A stretch of DNA of 32,165 nt from Novosphingobium sp. ERN07 (GTDB lineage: Bacteria > Pseudomonadota > Alphaproteobacteria > Sphingomonadales > Sphingomonadaceae): contig NZ_JABAID010000029.1 of NCBI RefSeq assembly GCF_012641335.1, positions 1-32,165 on the forward strand. Direction: 5' to 3'. How positions within the stretch are numbered: the first letter of the stretch is position 1; each line of letters begins with the position of its first letter. The translations under genes were made by a program, and so were the position numbers. Positions 22,832-31,336 of the stretch are shown piece by piece. Under the pieces are notes generated by a model. That model saw only the letters and a program-made list of their open reading frames with translations. It was not told the origin of the DNA and did no database searches.

Positions 22832-25240
22832 ATGACGCCTTCCGATTTTTACGGCTGCGATCCTGAGGGCAGAAACCCCGTGCAGTTCGAGCGCGGTGAA
22901 CGCCCCTCTTCGGGATCGATCATTCAGTTTTTGCGCAGGGACGGTGCTGGCAAGCCCTGTCGCATTGCGCTGATCGGTGGGCTCGCCCCGCGCAAGTGTG
23001 GCATCGCCACATTTACAACAGATGTGTTTGAGCAGCTTGGCGTGCATCATCCGGACATTGCTGTGGATGTGCATGTGATCGATGATCCGCTGGCCCCGCT
23101 CGAATACCGAGGCCATCGCGGCGTGATCCGCGCCGACCGTGTCGAGGATTACCGCGTCGCGGCCCGGCGCATCAATGAAGACGGGGTGGATGCAGTCTGG
23201 CTTCAGCATGAGTACGGTATTTTCGGTGGTGATTGCGGCGATCTGGTTCTGCAATTGGTCGATCGCGTGGCTGCACCGTTAATCGTGACTCTTCACACTG
23301 TGCTGGAAGCTCCGTCGCCCAAGCAACGCGCTATTGTCGACCATCTGGTACGGCGCGCTTCGCGCATCATGGTCATGTCGCAGCATTCGAAAGGCCTTTT
23401 GCAGCGGCTCTATGATGTCGCGACTGATCGTATTACGGTTATCGCGCATGGCGCGCCGGATCGCCCGTTTGGACGGGTCGATGCGCACAAGGCGCAATTA
23501 GGTCTGGCGGGCAAGCGGGTGATGATGACATTCGGCCTGATTGGCCCCGGCAAGGGACTGGAAACGGTCATCGAAGCGCTGCCTACCATCGTCGAGCGCC
23601 ATCCAGATGTCGTCTATCGCATCGTTGGAGCAACCCACCCAAATCTCGTTGCCGCAGAGGGCGAGCGATATCGCGATGAGTTACACGCCCTTGCTGAAAA
23701 CTTGGGCGTCGCTCACCATGTCGCATGGGAAAACCGCTTCCTCGACACTGACGAACTGCTCGACCATCTGGAAGCCTGCGATATCTACCTGACCCCGTAC
23801 CCGAACTTGCAACAATCCACTTCCGGCACGCTGAGTTATGCGGTTGCTCTGGGCAAAGCCGTCGTATCGACACCCTATGTCCATGCGCGCGAATTGCTGG
23901 CTGATGACGTTGGCGTGTTGATCGACCCGCGCCGGGCCGATGTCATTGCAGATGCGGTCAATCGTCTGCTCGATGACCCCATTAGCCTTCAGGCGGTGCA
24001 GCGCCGCGCTTGGGAAAAGGGGCGCGAGACGATCTGGCCCTGCTTCGCAGCGGCTGCGCGCGATCTGGTCGAGAGTGTTATCGTCACGCCAACCAGCAAT
24101 GTGCCACTGCTAGCCGTTCCCGGCTTTGCTGGAGTTACTGCCATGAGCGATGCGACCGGCATGTTGCAGCACGCGATTGGCGTGGTGCCGGACCGGCGGC
24201 ATGGTTATTGCCTTGACGACAATGTGCGGGCGCTGATGCTGATGGGCGCGGCAGATGCGGTGCCACTGGCAGAGCGGCAGCGCTGGGCCACTGTCTATGC
24301 TGCCTTTATCCAGCATGCCTGGAATCCTGATGCGAGAGCATTCCGCAACTTCATGAACTTTGACCGGACATGGTGTGAAGATGTGGGATCGCAGGATAGC
24401 AATGGCCGTGCGTTGTGGGCGCTGGGCCATGCGATACGCCATGCGCCGGACGAGGGTTTGCGTCACTGGGCGCGCCAGTGGTTTGATATAGCGCTGCAGC
24501 CAGTGTCGACGATGGAATCGCCGCGGACTATTGCCTTTGCCATGCTGGGATGCCTTGAGGCGCTTCATTGCGATGGAGCGCACTCTGAGGCGAAAAATGT
24601 GCTCGAAAGAGGCGGAGAGGTGCTCGATGCTCTGCTGTCGGAAGCGCGCCGTCCCGACTGGGCATGGTTCGAAGCTGTGTTGGGCTACGATAATCCGCGC
24701 ATGTCGCAAGCGCTGATTGGAGCAGGCACATGGCTGAACCGACAGGACTGGATCGCAAGCGGACTGTCCAGCTTGCGCTTTATTGCGCGGCAGCAGGTTT
24801 CGGCTCAAGGCCACTTCCGTCCGGTCGGTTCGGAAACCTTCGGACGCAGCCACGAGGTTCTCCCGTTCGACCAGCAGCCGCTTGAGGCGTGGGCCGCTGT
24901 CGATGCGGCAGCAACTGCGTGGCATGTAACGGCAGACCAGACTTGGCTGGCTCACGCCGAAATAGCCTATCGCTGGTTCCTTGGCGGAAACGATCGCGGC
25001 GTTGTGCTGGCTGACATCGTCAGTGGGCGGTGTCGTGATGGGGTCACTCCACAAGGCGTAAATCTTAACTGTGGGGCCGAGTCGATCCTTGCGTTCCAAC
25101 TGGCACACTATGCAATGTGTGGCCTGCGCGAAGGATCGGGCGAGCGTGATCCGTTGAGCACTCTGCCAGTCAAAAACGTCACCGGCGACCACATCGGTGC
25201 GACAATAAGCAAGGGTATGCACAAACTTGCGAGTACTTGA
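22832..25240 (+). CDS. Fusion of GT-B glycosyltransferase (GT4-like) and (alpha/alpha)-toroid domain
   Basis: About 802 residues. Residues 38-410 form a GT-B glycosyltransferase: RIALIGGLAPRKCGIATFTTD, WLQHEYGIFGGDCG, IVTLHTVLEAPSP, VIAHGAPDRPFG, FGLIGPGKGLETVIEALP and YLTPYPNLQQSTSGTLSYAVALGKAVVSTPY...G..IDPR, a GT4-like nucleotide-sugar site. Residues about 430-770 are helical, with HGYCLDDNVRALM (from His457), QDSNGRALWALGHA, ESPRTIAFAMLG and PFDQQPLEAWAAV, resembling six-hairpin glycosidase-like toroids. The start ATG 22832 is preferred; an in-frame ATG at 22697 lies in low-support sequence. It overlaps the GH130-like gene by 14 bases and precedes GDP-mannose genes, so mannose transfer is plausible. 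No membrane segment; cytoplasmic. Confidence 0.8.
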   Translation: MTPSDFYGCDPEGRNPVQFERGERPSSGSIIQFLRRDGAGKPCRIALIGGLAPRKCGIATFTTDVFEQLGVHHPDIAVDVHVIDDPLAPLEYRGHRGVIRADRVEDYRVAARRINEDGVDAVWLQHEYGIFGGDCGDLVLQLVDRVAAPLIVTLHTVLEAPSPKQRAIVDHLVRRASRIMVMSQHSKGLLQRLYDVATDRITVIAHGAPDRPFGRVDAHKAQLGLAGKRVMMTFGLIGPGKGLETVIEALPTIVERHPDVVYRIVGATHPNLVAAEGERYRDELHALAENLGVAHHVAWENRFLDTDELLDHLEACDIYLTPYPNLQQSTSGTLSYAVALGKAVVSTPYVHARELLADDVGVLIDPRRADVIADAVNRLLDDPISLQAVQRRAWEKGRETIWPCFAAAARDLVESVIVTPTSNVPLLAVPGFAGVTAMSDATGMLQHAIGVVPDRRHGYCLDDNVRALMLMGAADAVPLAERQRWATVYAAFIQHAWNPDARAFRNFMNFDRTWCEDVGSQDSNGRALWALGHAIRHAPDEGLRHWARQWFDIALQPVSTMESPRTIAFAMLGCLEALHCDGAHSEAKNVLERGGEVLDALLSEARRPDWAWFEAVLGYDNPRMSQALIGAGTWLNRQDWIASGLSSLRFIARQQVSAQGHFRPVGSETFGRSHEVLPFDQQPLEAWAAVDAAATAWHVTADQTWLAHAEIAYRWFLGGNDRGVVLADIVSGRCRDGVTPQGVNLNCGAESILAFQLAHYAMCGLREGSGERDPLSTLPVKNVTGDHIGATISKGMHKLAST

Positions 25241-26510
25241 ACAACGGCTCCATGCCGATCCTTCGCGGGTCGTGCTGCGTCCATTTCATCTCGGCTGGCA
25301 AGGGATGGGCGGCGATCGTGCGCGCGCAGCCAAACTCGTTGCCGATATCGTCGCGCTGTCCGAAGATCAGGCGGATAGTGAATACGCAGAAGTTTTGCGC
25401 GATTTCGAGGAACGTCATTGGCAGACCGAGAAGCTTTTCGAGGAGCGCTACGCAGAGATTGAGGCCATGCTCGGCTTGCACGGATCGCCGATATCGCCCG
25501 CGCGCAAGCGATTGATCGGGGCCTATTTCTGCCATGAATACACGTATGCGGCGGCGGCCCTGATGAACCCCAGTATCGTCCCGCATCCCGATCAATCGGG
25601 CATGAACGAGGGCGCGGTCCGCTTCGTGATGAGCCTGCGCGCCGTGGGCGAAGGGCACATCAGTTCAATCGTGTTCCGCGAAGGTATCGCGAAGCGTGAC
25701 GGTACTTTCGACCTCTGGCCGCAAAGCCACTTCGCCACATCGATGTTGCCGGACGATAGTCTCGCCGCCTGCCGCGCAGGAGACTGTGCCGTAACCTTGC
25801 ACCGCCACGCCGACAGTAGTCTGACCAACAGCGTGATCTTCCCCGTCACGGAAAAGCAGGCCGGCGGACTTGAGGATCTTCGTCTGGTCCGGTTCGATCA
25901 TGGCGATGGCGACTATGAATGGATCGGCACTTATACCGCCTATTCGGGATCGGCGATCCGCTCGGAACTGCTACGCACCCGCGATTTCCGCCGTTTCCTG
26001 CTGGAACCAATTCTCGGCCGCGCGGGCCGCAACAAGGGCATGGCGCTATTCCCGCAGAAGATCGGCGGACGCTATTGCATGGTCGGGCGCCAGGACGGAA
26101 AGAACCTTTACCTCCTGACCTCGGACGATCTGGAGCGGTGGGACGATGAAGGTGTGCTGCTGATGGAGCCGGAGTTCCCATGGGAGTTCGTGCAGATTGG
26201 CAATTGCGGCAGCCCGATCCTGACGGACGAGGGCTGGCTGCTGTTGACGCACGGCGTCGGCGCGATGCGGCGTTATGCCGTTGGCTGTGCGCTGCTTGAT
26301 CGGGATAACCCTTCAAAAGTTATCGCGCGCACCTCGAAGCCAATTCTCACCGCCATTGATACCGACCGTTTCGGCTATGTTCCCAACGTAGTCTACACCT
26401 GCGGAGCGCTCATGGTCGGTAGCCAAATGCTTATGCCTTACGGAATTTCTGACAGCGCAGTTGGTTTTGCAACTCAATCCGTTTCGGAGTTGCTGGCGTT
26501 GATGCGATAA
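25227..26510 (+). CDS. GH130-type beta-mannoside phosphorylase/mannosidase
   Basis: A 427-residue protein with the five-bladed-propeller pattern of GH130 (PF04041): an N-terminal LHADPSRVVLRPFHLGWQG, then NEGAVRFVMSLRAVGEGHISSIVFR, GGLEDLRLVRF (the family EDxR motif, Asp217 probably the proton donor), YTAYSG, KGMALFPQKI, EFVQIGNCGSPILTDEGWLLLTHGVG and RYAVGCALLDRDNPSKVIAR. The family splits or forms beta-1,2- and beta-1,4-mannosides, using phosphate or water. The start is TTG 25227, chosen because the conserved N-terminal block begins there; it overlaps the previous gene by 14 bases. EDLR replaces the commoner EDPR. Phosphorylase or hydrolase cannot be decided by eye. Confidence 0.85.
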   Translation: MRVLEQRLHADPSRVVLRPFHLGWQGMGGDRARAAKLVADIVALSEDQADSEYAEVLRDFEERHWQTEKLFEERYAEIEAMLGLHGSPISPARKRLIGAYFCHEYTYAAAALMNPSIVPHPDQSGMNEGAVRFVMSLRAVGEGHISSIVFREGIAKRDGTFDLWPQSHFATSMLPDDSLAACRAGDCAVTLHRHADSSLTNSVIFPVTEKQAGGLEDLRLVRFDHGDGDYEWIGTYTAYSGSAIRSELLRTRDFRRFLLEPILGRAGRNKGMALFPQKIGGRYCMVGRQDGKNLYLLTSDDLERWDDEGVLLMEPEFPWEFVQIGNCGSPILTDEGWLLLTHGVGAMRRYAVGCALLDRDNPSKVIARTSKPILTAIDTDRFGYVPNVVYTCGALMVGSQMLMPYGISDSAVGFATQSVSELLALMR

Positions 26511-26593
26511 TTCTCCTAGTGCTGCAGGCTGAGTGTGCACACGCAGCATGTGTATGCCAACGTCCGTCACTGATACTCTCACGTGGGCTGAAA

Positions 26594-27634
26594 ATGATCG
26601 ACATCGTTCCTGTAGTACTGTGCGGTGGAAGTGGAACACGGCTTTGGCCACGCTCGCGCAAGCAGAAGCCCAAACCGTTCTTGCCTCTTGTTGGTGAAAC
26701 TACGCTCTTTAGCGCGACGGTGCTGCGCTGCCCGCGCAAGGATGGCTTTGCGCCCCCGATGATCGTCACCGGTGCATCGCATCTGGCCCATGTCGAAGAC
26801 CAGTTGCCTGATCGCGCCAGCACCCGGATCATTGTTGAGCCTGAAGGTCGCAACACGGCCGCCGCAATTGCATTGGCCGCATTGTCGCTGCCGGAAGATG
26901 CGGTGATGCTGGTGTGCCCCAGCGATCATCATATCGGTGATTGCGATGCGTTCCGCACTGCTGCGAAGACTGCGGCGGCGCTGGCAGTAGAAGGGTGGCT
27001 GGTTTCGTTCGGCATCGTGCCGACCGCGCCGGAAACCGGGTTTGGCTATCTCAAACAGGGTGAGGCAATTGGCGGCGCGGGCGCATTCCGGGTTGAACGC
27101 TTTGTTGAAAAGCCCGATCTGGCGCGCGCGATGGAATTTCTGTCGAGCGGCGAATACGCGTGGAACGGCGGAATCTTTGCTTTTCGCGTGGGCACTTTCC
27201 TTCAGGAGCTGGGGCGCCACCGCCCAGCAATTCTTGAAGCAGTGCGAGCGGCAGTTGCAGCCGGTCGTCACGATGGCGCGCGCTTCTATCCCGATGCCGC
27301 TGCTTTCACCAAGGTGCCGAGCGAATCTGTCGACTATGCCGTGATGGAAAACACTGATCGCGCCGCAATGGTCCCTGCGGTCATGGCATGGTCCGATATC
27401 GGAAACTGGCAGGCCCTGCACGAAGCTCTGGCCTGTGACGAATCAGGCAATGCCGTGGATGGCGAGGCCGAATTGCGCGATTGCAGCAATGTTCTGGTAG
27501 TCAGCGATGGGCCGCGTGTGTCGGTCGTTGGCGCTTCGGATCTGATCGTCGTTGTCGATGGTGATGAAGTGCTGGTCTGCTCGCCCGCTGGTGCGCAGAA
27601 TGTCGGCAAACTGTCCGGAGCGGCGAACCAGTGA
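26594..27634 (+). CDS. manC: Mannose-1-phosphate guanylyltransferase
   Basis: A 346-residue nucleotidyltransferase with N-terminal VPVVLCGGSGTRLWPRSR (catalytic GGSGTRLWP at about 10-18), EGRNTAAAIALAAL, PETGFGYL, RFVEKP, WNGGIFAFR, and SVDYAVMENT...AMVPAVMAWSDIGNW. These are diagnostic of GDP-mannose pyrophosphorylases. It makes GDP-mannose from mannose-1-phosphate and GTP. Only the transferase part is present; the C-terminal isomerase half of bifunctional ManC/AlgA is missing and is supplied by the next gene, whose GTG overlaps this stop. The start ATG 26594 opens the conserved strand; upstream in-frame sequence has no family match. Confidence 0.92.
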   Translation: MIDIVPVVLCGGSGTRLWPRSRKQKPKPFLPLVGETTLFSATVLRCPRKDGFAPPMIVTGASHLAHVEDQLPDRASTRIIVEPEGRNTAAAIALAALSLPEDAVMLVCPSDHHIGDCDAFRTAAKTAAALAVEGWLVSFGIVPTAPETGFGYLKQGEAIGGAGAFRVERFVEKPDLARAMEFLSSGEYAWNGGIFAFRVGTFLQELGRHRPAILEAVRAAVAAGRHDGARFYPDAAAFTKVPSESVDYAVMENTDRAAMVPAVMAWSDIGNWQALHEALACDESGNAVDGEAELRDCSNVLVVSDGPRVSVVGASDLIVVVDGDEVLVCSPAGAQNVGKLSGAANQ

Positions 27635-28476
27635 GGCTGCTGGGCAAGAAGATTGTCGAGAAGCCTTGGGGCAAGAACGTTCTTCCACCGCAGTTCGATG
27701 TGCCCGCAGGCAAACGGGTTGGCGAAGTATGGTTCGAACCGCCGCCAGAACTCCCTGACATTCTGGTGAAATACATCTTCACCAGCGAAAAGCTTTCGGT
27801 GCAGGTCCATCCCAGTGACGAACAGGCCAAGGCGCTGGGCGAAAGCGATCGGGGCAAGGAAGAGTGCTGGCTGGTCATCGATGCCGAACCCGGTGCGACG
27901 CTGGGCATCGGGTTCAAGGAAGCAGTTGATTCCGGTACAATTCGCCGCGCGGCGCTTGACGGCACGATTGAAGATCTGATGCAGTGGTTCCCGGTCAAAC
28001 CGGGCGACTTCTTCTATATTCCCGCCGGCACGGTCCATGCGATCGGAGCGGGTGTCAGCCTTGTTGAAATCCAGCAGAACAGCGACATCACCTATCGACT
28101 CTACGATTATGGACGACCTCGCGAACTACATCTTGAAAGAGGGCTTCAGGTCGCCAAAGGCGTCGCGCATAGGTCGAACTTGCGGCAGAGCATCGAGACG
28201 AGCGAGTCAGTTCAACTCACTGATGGACCATTCTTTTCCGTCGCGGTCGTAGCTGGCCAAGCGGTTGACGACGGGCCGCTTCATCTGGATAGGTCAACTC
28301 TAGTGATACCAGTTGGCCTTGATGTGACGATAGACGACTGCCGAGTTGGGCAAGGCCAAGGCGCGCTCGCGGGGAAAGGCGAAGAATTGCGCATTGCGAA
28401 GGCGGCAGGGGCGTGTCTGTTGGTGCAGCACGTTGCTCCACCCGTCAGTTCTGTAGTGTCTGCACCGCCGCGGTAA
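27631..28476 (+). CDS. manA: Mannose-6-phosphate isomerase, class I
   Basis: A 281-residue cupin-type zinc enzyme. KPWGKNVLP (N-terminus), GEVWFEPPPE, KLSVQVHPSDEQA (Zn-binding Gln/His), KEECWLVIDAEPGA, FFYIPAGTVHAIGAGVSLVEIQQNSDITYRLYDYGR are family blocks. It interconverts fructose-6-phosphate and mannose-6-phosphate, feeding GDP-mannose synthesis. The start is GTG 27631, overlapping the manC stop (GTGA), so the two are coupled. It is shorter than the E. coli ManA, as usual for the short class I group. Its 3' end overlaps the tail of the convergent polysaccharide export gene by 32 bases. A phosphomannomutase gene is not seen here. Confidence 0.9.
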   Translation: MRLLGKKIVEKPWGKNVLPPQFDVPAGKRVGEVWFEPPPELPDILVKYIFTSEKLSVQVHPSDEQAKALGESDRGKEECWLVIDAEPGATLGIGFKEAVDSGTIRRAALDGTIEDLMQWFPVKPGDFFYIPAGTVHAIGAGVSLVEIQQNSDITYRLYDYGRPRELHLERGLQVAKGVAHRSNLRQSIETSESVQLTDGPFFSVAVVAGQAVDDGPLHLDRSTLVIPVGLDVTIDDCRVGQGQGALAGKGEELRIAKAAGACLLVQHVAPPVSSVVSAPPR

Positions 28477-29578
28477 CGGTCACCAGTGGTGTAAAGAGTT
28501 GGCTTACAAGCTGCAGCAATTTTCCGGGCTGGTTCGCCGAAGCATTGCCGATATACAGCACATCCTGATCCTGCATCGCAAAACGTTGCGCCAAGAGATA
28601 CGAACCGGCGTTCATCATGTTAACATGATAAACCACCGGCGCGCTCCCGCCATTTTCGTCCTTCACATACCGGAACAAGAACACAGCAGCCGGATCACCG
28701 GTACCGGCACTGACCCCACCCGCCGAGGCGATCGCCTCGGCCAAGGACACGGAAGAGCGCGCGAAACCGATCTGCTCCACTTTGCCGGGCGCGCCCAGTA
28801 CCGAATAGGACTGCGGTGCGTGGATCAGCATGAAACGGTCACCGGGATAGGCGGGTACGTCAAAAGAAGGGTTATCGATCAGTGTGTTGAAACGAATGTC
28901 CACCGTTCGGTTCTGCCGGACGACTCTCAAGATGAGGTCGCGCGCGTTACCGCGATAACCGCCAGCCAGCGCAACGACATCGGACAGCGTTTCATGATTG
29001 GTCTGCAATACCAAGCGACCGGGCCGGTTCACTTCACCACTGACGATCAACGAATTGGTTATGGACTGGATAAGTGTGACAAGGACTTTGGGATTCTGCG
29101 ACAGTCCACGCAAAGACCTTTGAATCTGGCTTTCCACCTCACGTAGCGTGCGGCCCATCACACGCAGCTTTCCACCATATGGGATCGTTATATCGCCATT
29201 GTCATCGACCCGGCTGGGCGGCAGCTTCTGAACCTGCACTCCGGGACTGACGCCAGCGGCCGCACCATCCACACTCCCACTGCCCGAAGAGAAAAGCGTG
29301 ACGCCCGCCTCGTAGATATTGATATCCAGCAAATCGCCTGGTCCGACCATGTCGGTTGGCGGCGGGGCAAGACTTGGCAAGCTGCCAGATGGAGTTCCGT
29401 TCTCGACGGATGGAATCTCGCTCAGCGAGCCAACTTCGACGATCCTTATCGGCATTTTGCCATCGGTCACGCGCAAGCTCTTTTCGATCTGCTTGCCCGT
29501 TGGCCCACTGGTTGGAAGGGAAGCGCAGCCGGCAAGCCCCGCAAGCAGGACGAGATGGGCGATTGTCTTCATCTGCAT
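28445..29578 (-). CDS. Outer-membrane polysaccharide export lipoprotein (Wza-like)
   Basis: A 377-residue lipoprotein: signal LVLLAGLAGCAS with lipobox Cys18, then a Poly_export domain (about 77-180: VGPGDLLDINIYEAG, DDNGDITIPYGGKLRVMGRTLREVESQIQ...) and SLBB-type segments (about 185-255 and 265-350: SLIVSGEVNRPGRLVL...LSDVVALAGG). This is the Wza/OPX family that forms the outer-membrane pore for exported capsule or exopolysaccharide. A Gly/Ser/Ala insertion (SSGSGSVDGAAAGVSPG) lies inside the first domain. No Wzc-like co-polymerase or Wzx/Wzy is in the window. It may export the glycan built by the neighbouring glycosyltransferases. Start 29578 or 29572 (second Met) is open. Confidence 0.9.
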   Translation of the reverse strand: MQMKTIAHLVLLAGLAGCASLPTSGPTGKQIEKSLRVTDGKMPIRIVEVGSLSEIPSVENGTPSGSLPSLAPPPTDMVGPGDLLDINIYEAGVTLFSSGSGSVDGAAAGVSPGVQVQKLPPSRVDDNGDITIPYGGKLRVMGRTLREVESQIQRSLRGLSQNPKVLVTLIQSITNSLIVSGEVNRPGRLVLQTNHETLSDVVALAGGYRGNARDLILRVVRQNRTVDIRFNTLIDNPSFDVPAYPGDRFMLIHAPQSYSVLGAPGKVEQIGFARSSVSLAEAIASAGGVSAGTGDPAAVFLFRYVKDENGGSAPVVYHVNMMNAGSYLLAQRFAMQDQDVLYIGNASANQPGKLLQLVSQLFTPLVTVTAAVQTLQN

Positions 29579-29711
29579 TGAAAGGGATACTCAGTTTGCA
29601 GGACCGTGGCAGTCGGGTGCCGGTAGCATCATCTTCGCGCACGCTGCAATAGCCGTGCGGCGAGGTCGGCTTCAACCTGGACCTTTTACGCGACGTTACG
29701 GGCAAGATCGG

Positions 29712-29740
29712 CTATCCGGTCTCGAAGCTCAATAGGATAG
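29712..29740. promoter_or_regulatory. Dyad in the divergent export/glycosyltransferase gap
   Basis: CTATCC (29712-29717) and GGATAG (29735-29740) form a perfect 6-bp inverted repeat, 17 bases apart, in the 180-base gap between the minus-strand export gene and the plus-strand GT2 gene, ending 18 bases before the GT2 start. It may be an operator; support is weak. Confidence 0.25.
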
Positions 29741-29758
29741 CATAGGTCGCTGAATGCG

Positions 29759-31333
29759 ATGAACGGTTTAAGACTGAAGATCGTCGCACACCTCAATGCA
29801 GCGCGCAGCAAGCCAGCGGGCTGGTTGCTCGCCATGTGGTGGCTGGTTCTGGGCAAGCGTTTGCGCGCGAAAACGAAACTTGCAGCGTTGCTTGGGTCGA
29901 CGCCGCAGGCCTATGAGTTGTGGTTGCTGGCTGAGCCAAGGCCGCCGCTAGATGAGAGCGGTAACGCTGCAATCATTGCGCTTGTGGACGCAGGTCAGGG
30001 CGAGGCGTCCACACTCCAAAGCGCAAGAACTCAAGGAATGCCCGCGTTCCTCGTCCGGGATGGAGTTCTGGATGAGGTTATCGATCAAATCGATTGGGCT
30101 TTGCGACCTTGGATAATGCCGATGACGGCCGGGGATAGTCTCTCGTCAGACGCAGTTGCAGCATATCGATTTGCCATATCGCAGTCCGGTTCGCGCATAA
30201 TCTATGCAGACGACGATTTGATCGACATGCGCGGACGTCGGCATTCGCCTCATTTCAAGCCGGCATGGAACGCAGAGCTCCATCGCCATTTCGATTATGT
30301 TTCCGGGGCGTGCGTGGTGCAGTCCAGTGCCGATGTACTTCGACGGATCGCGGGGCCGGGGTGGATGTCGAGGCTGACTGCGGCGGTGACAACTGAAGCG
30401 GACGCAAAGCCGGTTCGGCTCCCGCATATTCTGCATCATCGACGTGATCGTACGATGCCGGTGGTACCGCGCCGTATGTCCGATGCCTCGGACAACACAC
30501 CAAAGGTCACGGTCATTGTCCCGACTCGGAATCGGCTAGACTTGCTCGCCACATGTATCGCGGGCCTTGAGCGGACGAACTATGCCGATTTCGAGGTGAT
30601 CATCGTTGATAATGGCAGCGACGATCCTGCCACACTTGCGTGGCTCGCCAAGCTTGATCGTAGCCGCTATCGCATATTGCGCGACGACGGGGGGTTCAAT
30701 TTCTCGCGGCTAAACAACCGCGCGGTGGAGATCGCTGACGGCGAAGTTCTCTGTCTGTTGAACAATGATGTGGAGATGATCCGACCTGACTGGCTGTCCA
30801 TTATGGTAAGGCAGGCGGTGCGCCCCGAAGTCGGGGCGGTCGGTGCGCAGTTGTTATATTCCGATGGCCGCATTCAACATGCAGGGGTTGTGATCGGGAT
30901 TTGCGGCGGGGCAGCACATGCCCACCGCTTGCTGTGGCCAGACGACCAAGGCTATTTTTCCCGCCATGCTCTGCCGCAGTTCGTTTCCGCAGTTACAGCA
31001 GCCTGCCTTGTCGTGCGACGATCCAGCTATCAGGCCGTGGGTGGGCTTGACGAAGAGCGTTTTGCGGTGGCGTTCAACGATGTCGATTTCTGTCTGCGTC
31101 TCAATGCTAGAGGGTGGCAATCACTTTACGAACCGCGTGCAAGGTTGATCCACCATGAGTCTGTTTCACGTGGGTTTGACCGTGATCCTGCAGGCGCGTT
31201 GCGCTTCGCTGGCGAATTGGATGCACTAAAGACACAATGGGGCACAGATGACTTCGATGCTGATGTTGACCCTTTTCACCACCCACAGCTCAGCCGTTAC
31301 AGTGAGATTTTTGCATTGCGGGCGGGAGAGTGA
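29759..31333 (+). CDS. Two-module family 2 glycosyltransferase
   Basis: A 524-residue protein. The C-terminal half (from about residue 249: KVTVIVPTRNRLDLLATCIAGLERTNYADFEVIIVDNGSDD, LLNNDVEMIRPDWL, FNDVDFCLRLNARGW) is a clear GT2 domain with the DxD-like NDV and the acceptor-side DVDFCLR. The N-terminal half carries IIYADDDLIDMRGRRHSPHFKPAWN (about 140-165), the 'YsDEDkId..G.R..P.FKPdW' block of rhamnan/O-antigen-type GT2 proteins, so a second module is present but its nucleotide-binding front is reduced. It probably adds sugars to a surface polysaccharide on the cytoplasmic face. It lies four bases before a DUF5672 gene, suggesting one operon. Confidence 0.88.
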   Translation: MNGLRLKIVAHLNAARSKPAGWLLAMWWLVLGKRLRAKTKLAALLGSTPQAYELWLLAEPRPPLDESGNAAIIALVDAGQGEASTLQSARTQGMPAFLVRDGVLDEVIDQIDWALRPWIMPMTAGDSLSSDAVAAYRFAISQSGSRIIYADDDLIDMRGRRHSPHFKPAWNAELHRHFDYVSGACVVQSSADVLRRIAGPGWMSRLTAAVTTEADAKPVRLPHILHHRRDRTMPVVPRRMSDASDNTPKVTVIVPTRNRLDLLATCIAGLERTNYADFEVIIVDNGSDDPATLAWLAKLDRSRYRILRDDGGFNFSRLNNRAVEIADGEVLCLLNNDVEMIRPDWLSIMVRQAVRPEVGAVGAQLLYSDGRIQHAGVVIGICGGAAHAHRLLWPDDQGYFSRHALPQFVSAVTAACLVVRRSSYQAVGGLDEERFAVAFNDVDFCLRLNARGWQSLYEPRARLIHHESVSRGFDRDPAGALRFAGELDALKTQWGTDDFDADVDPFHHPQLSRYSEIFALRAGE

Positions 31334-31336
31334 GTC

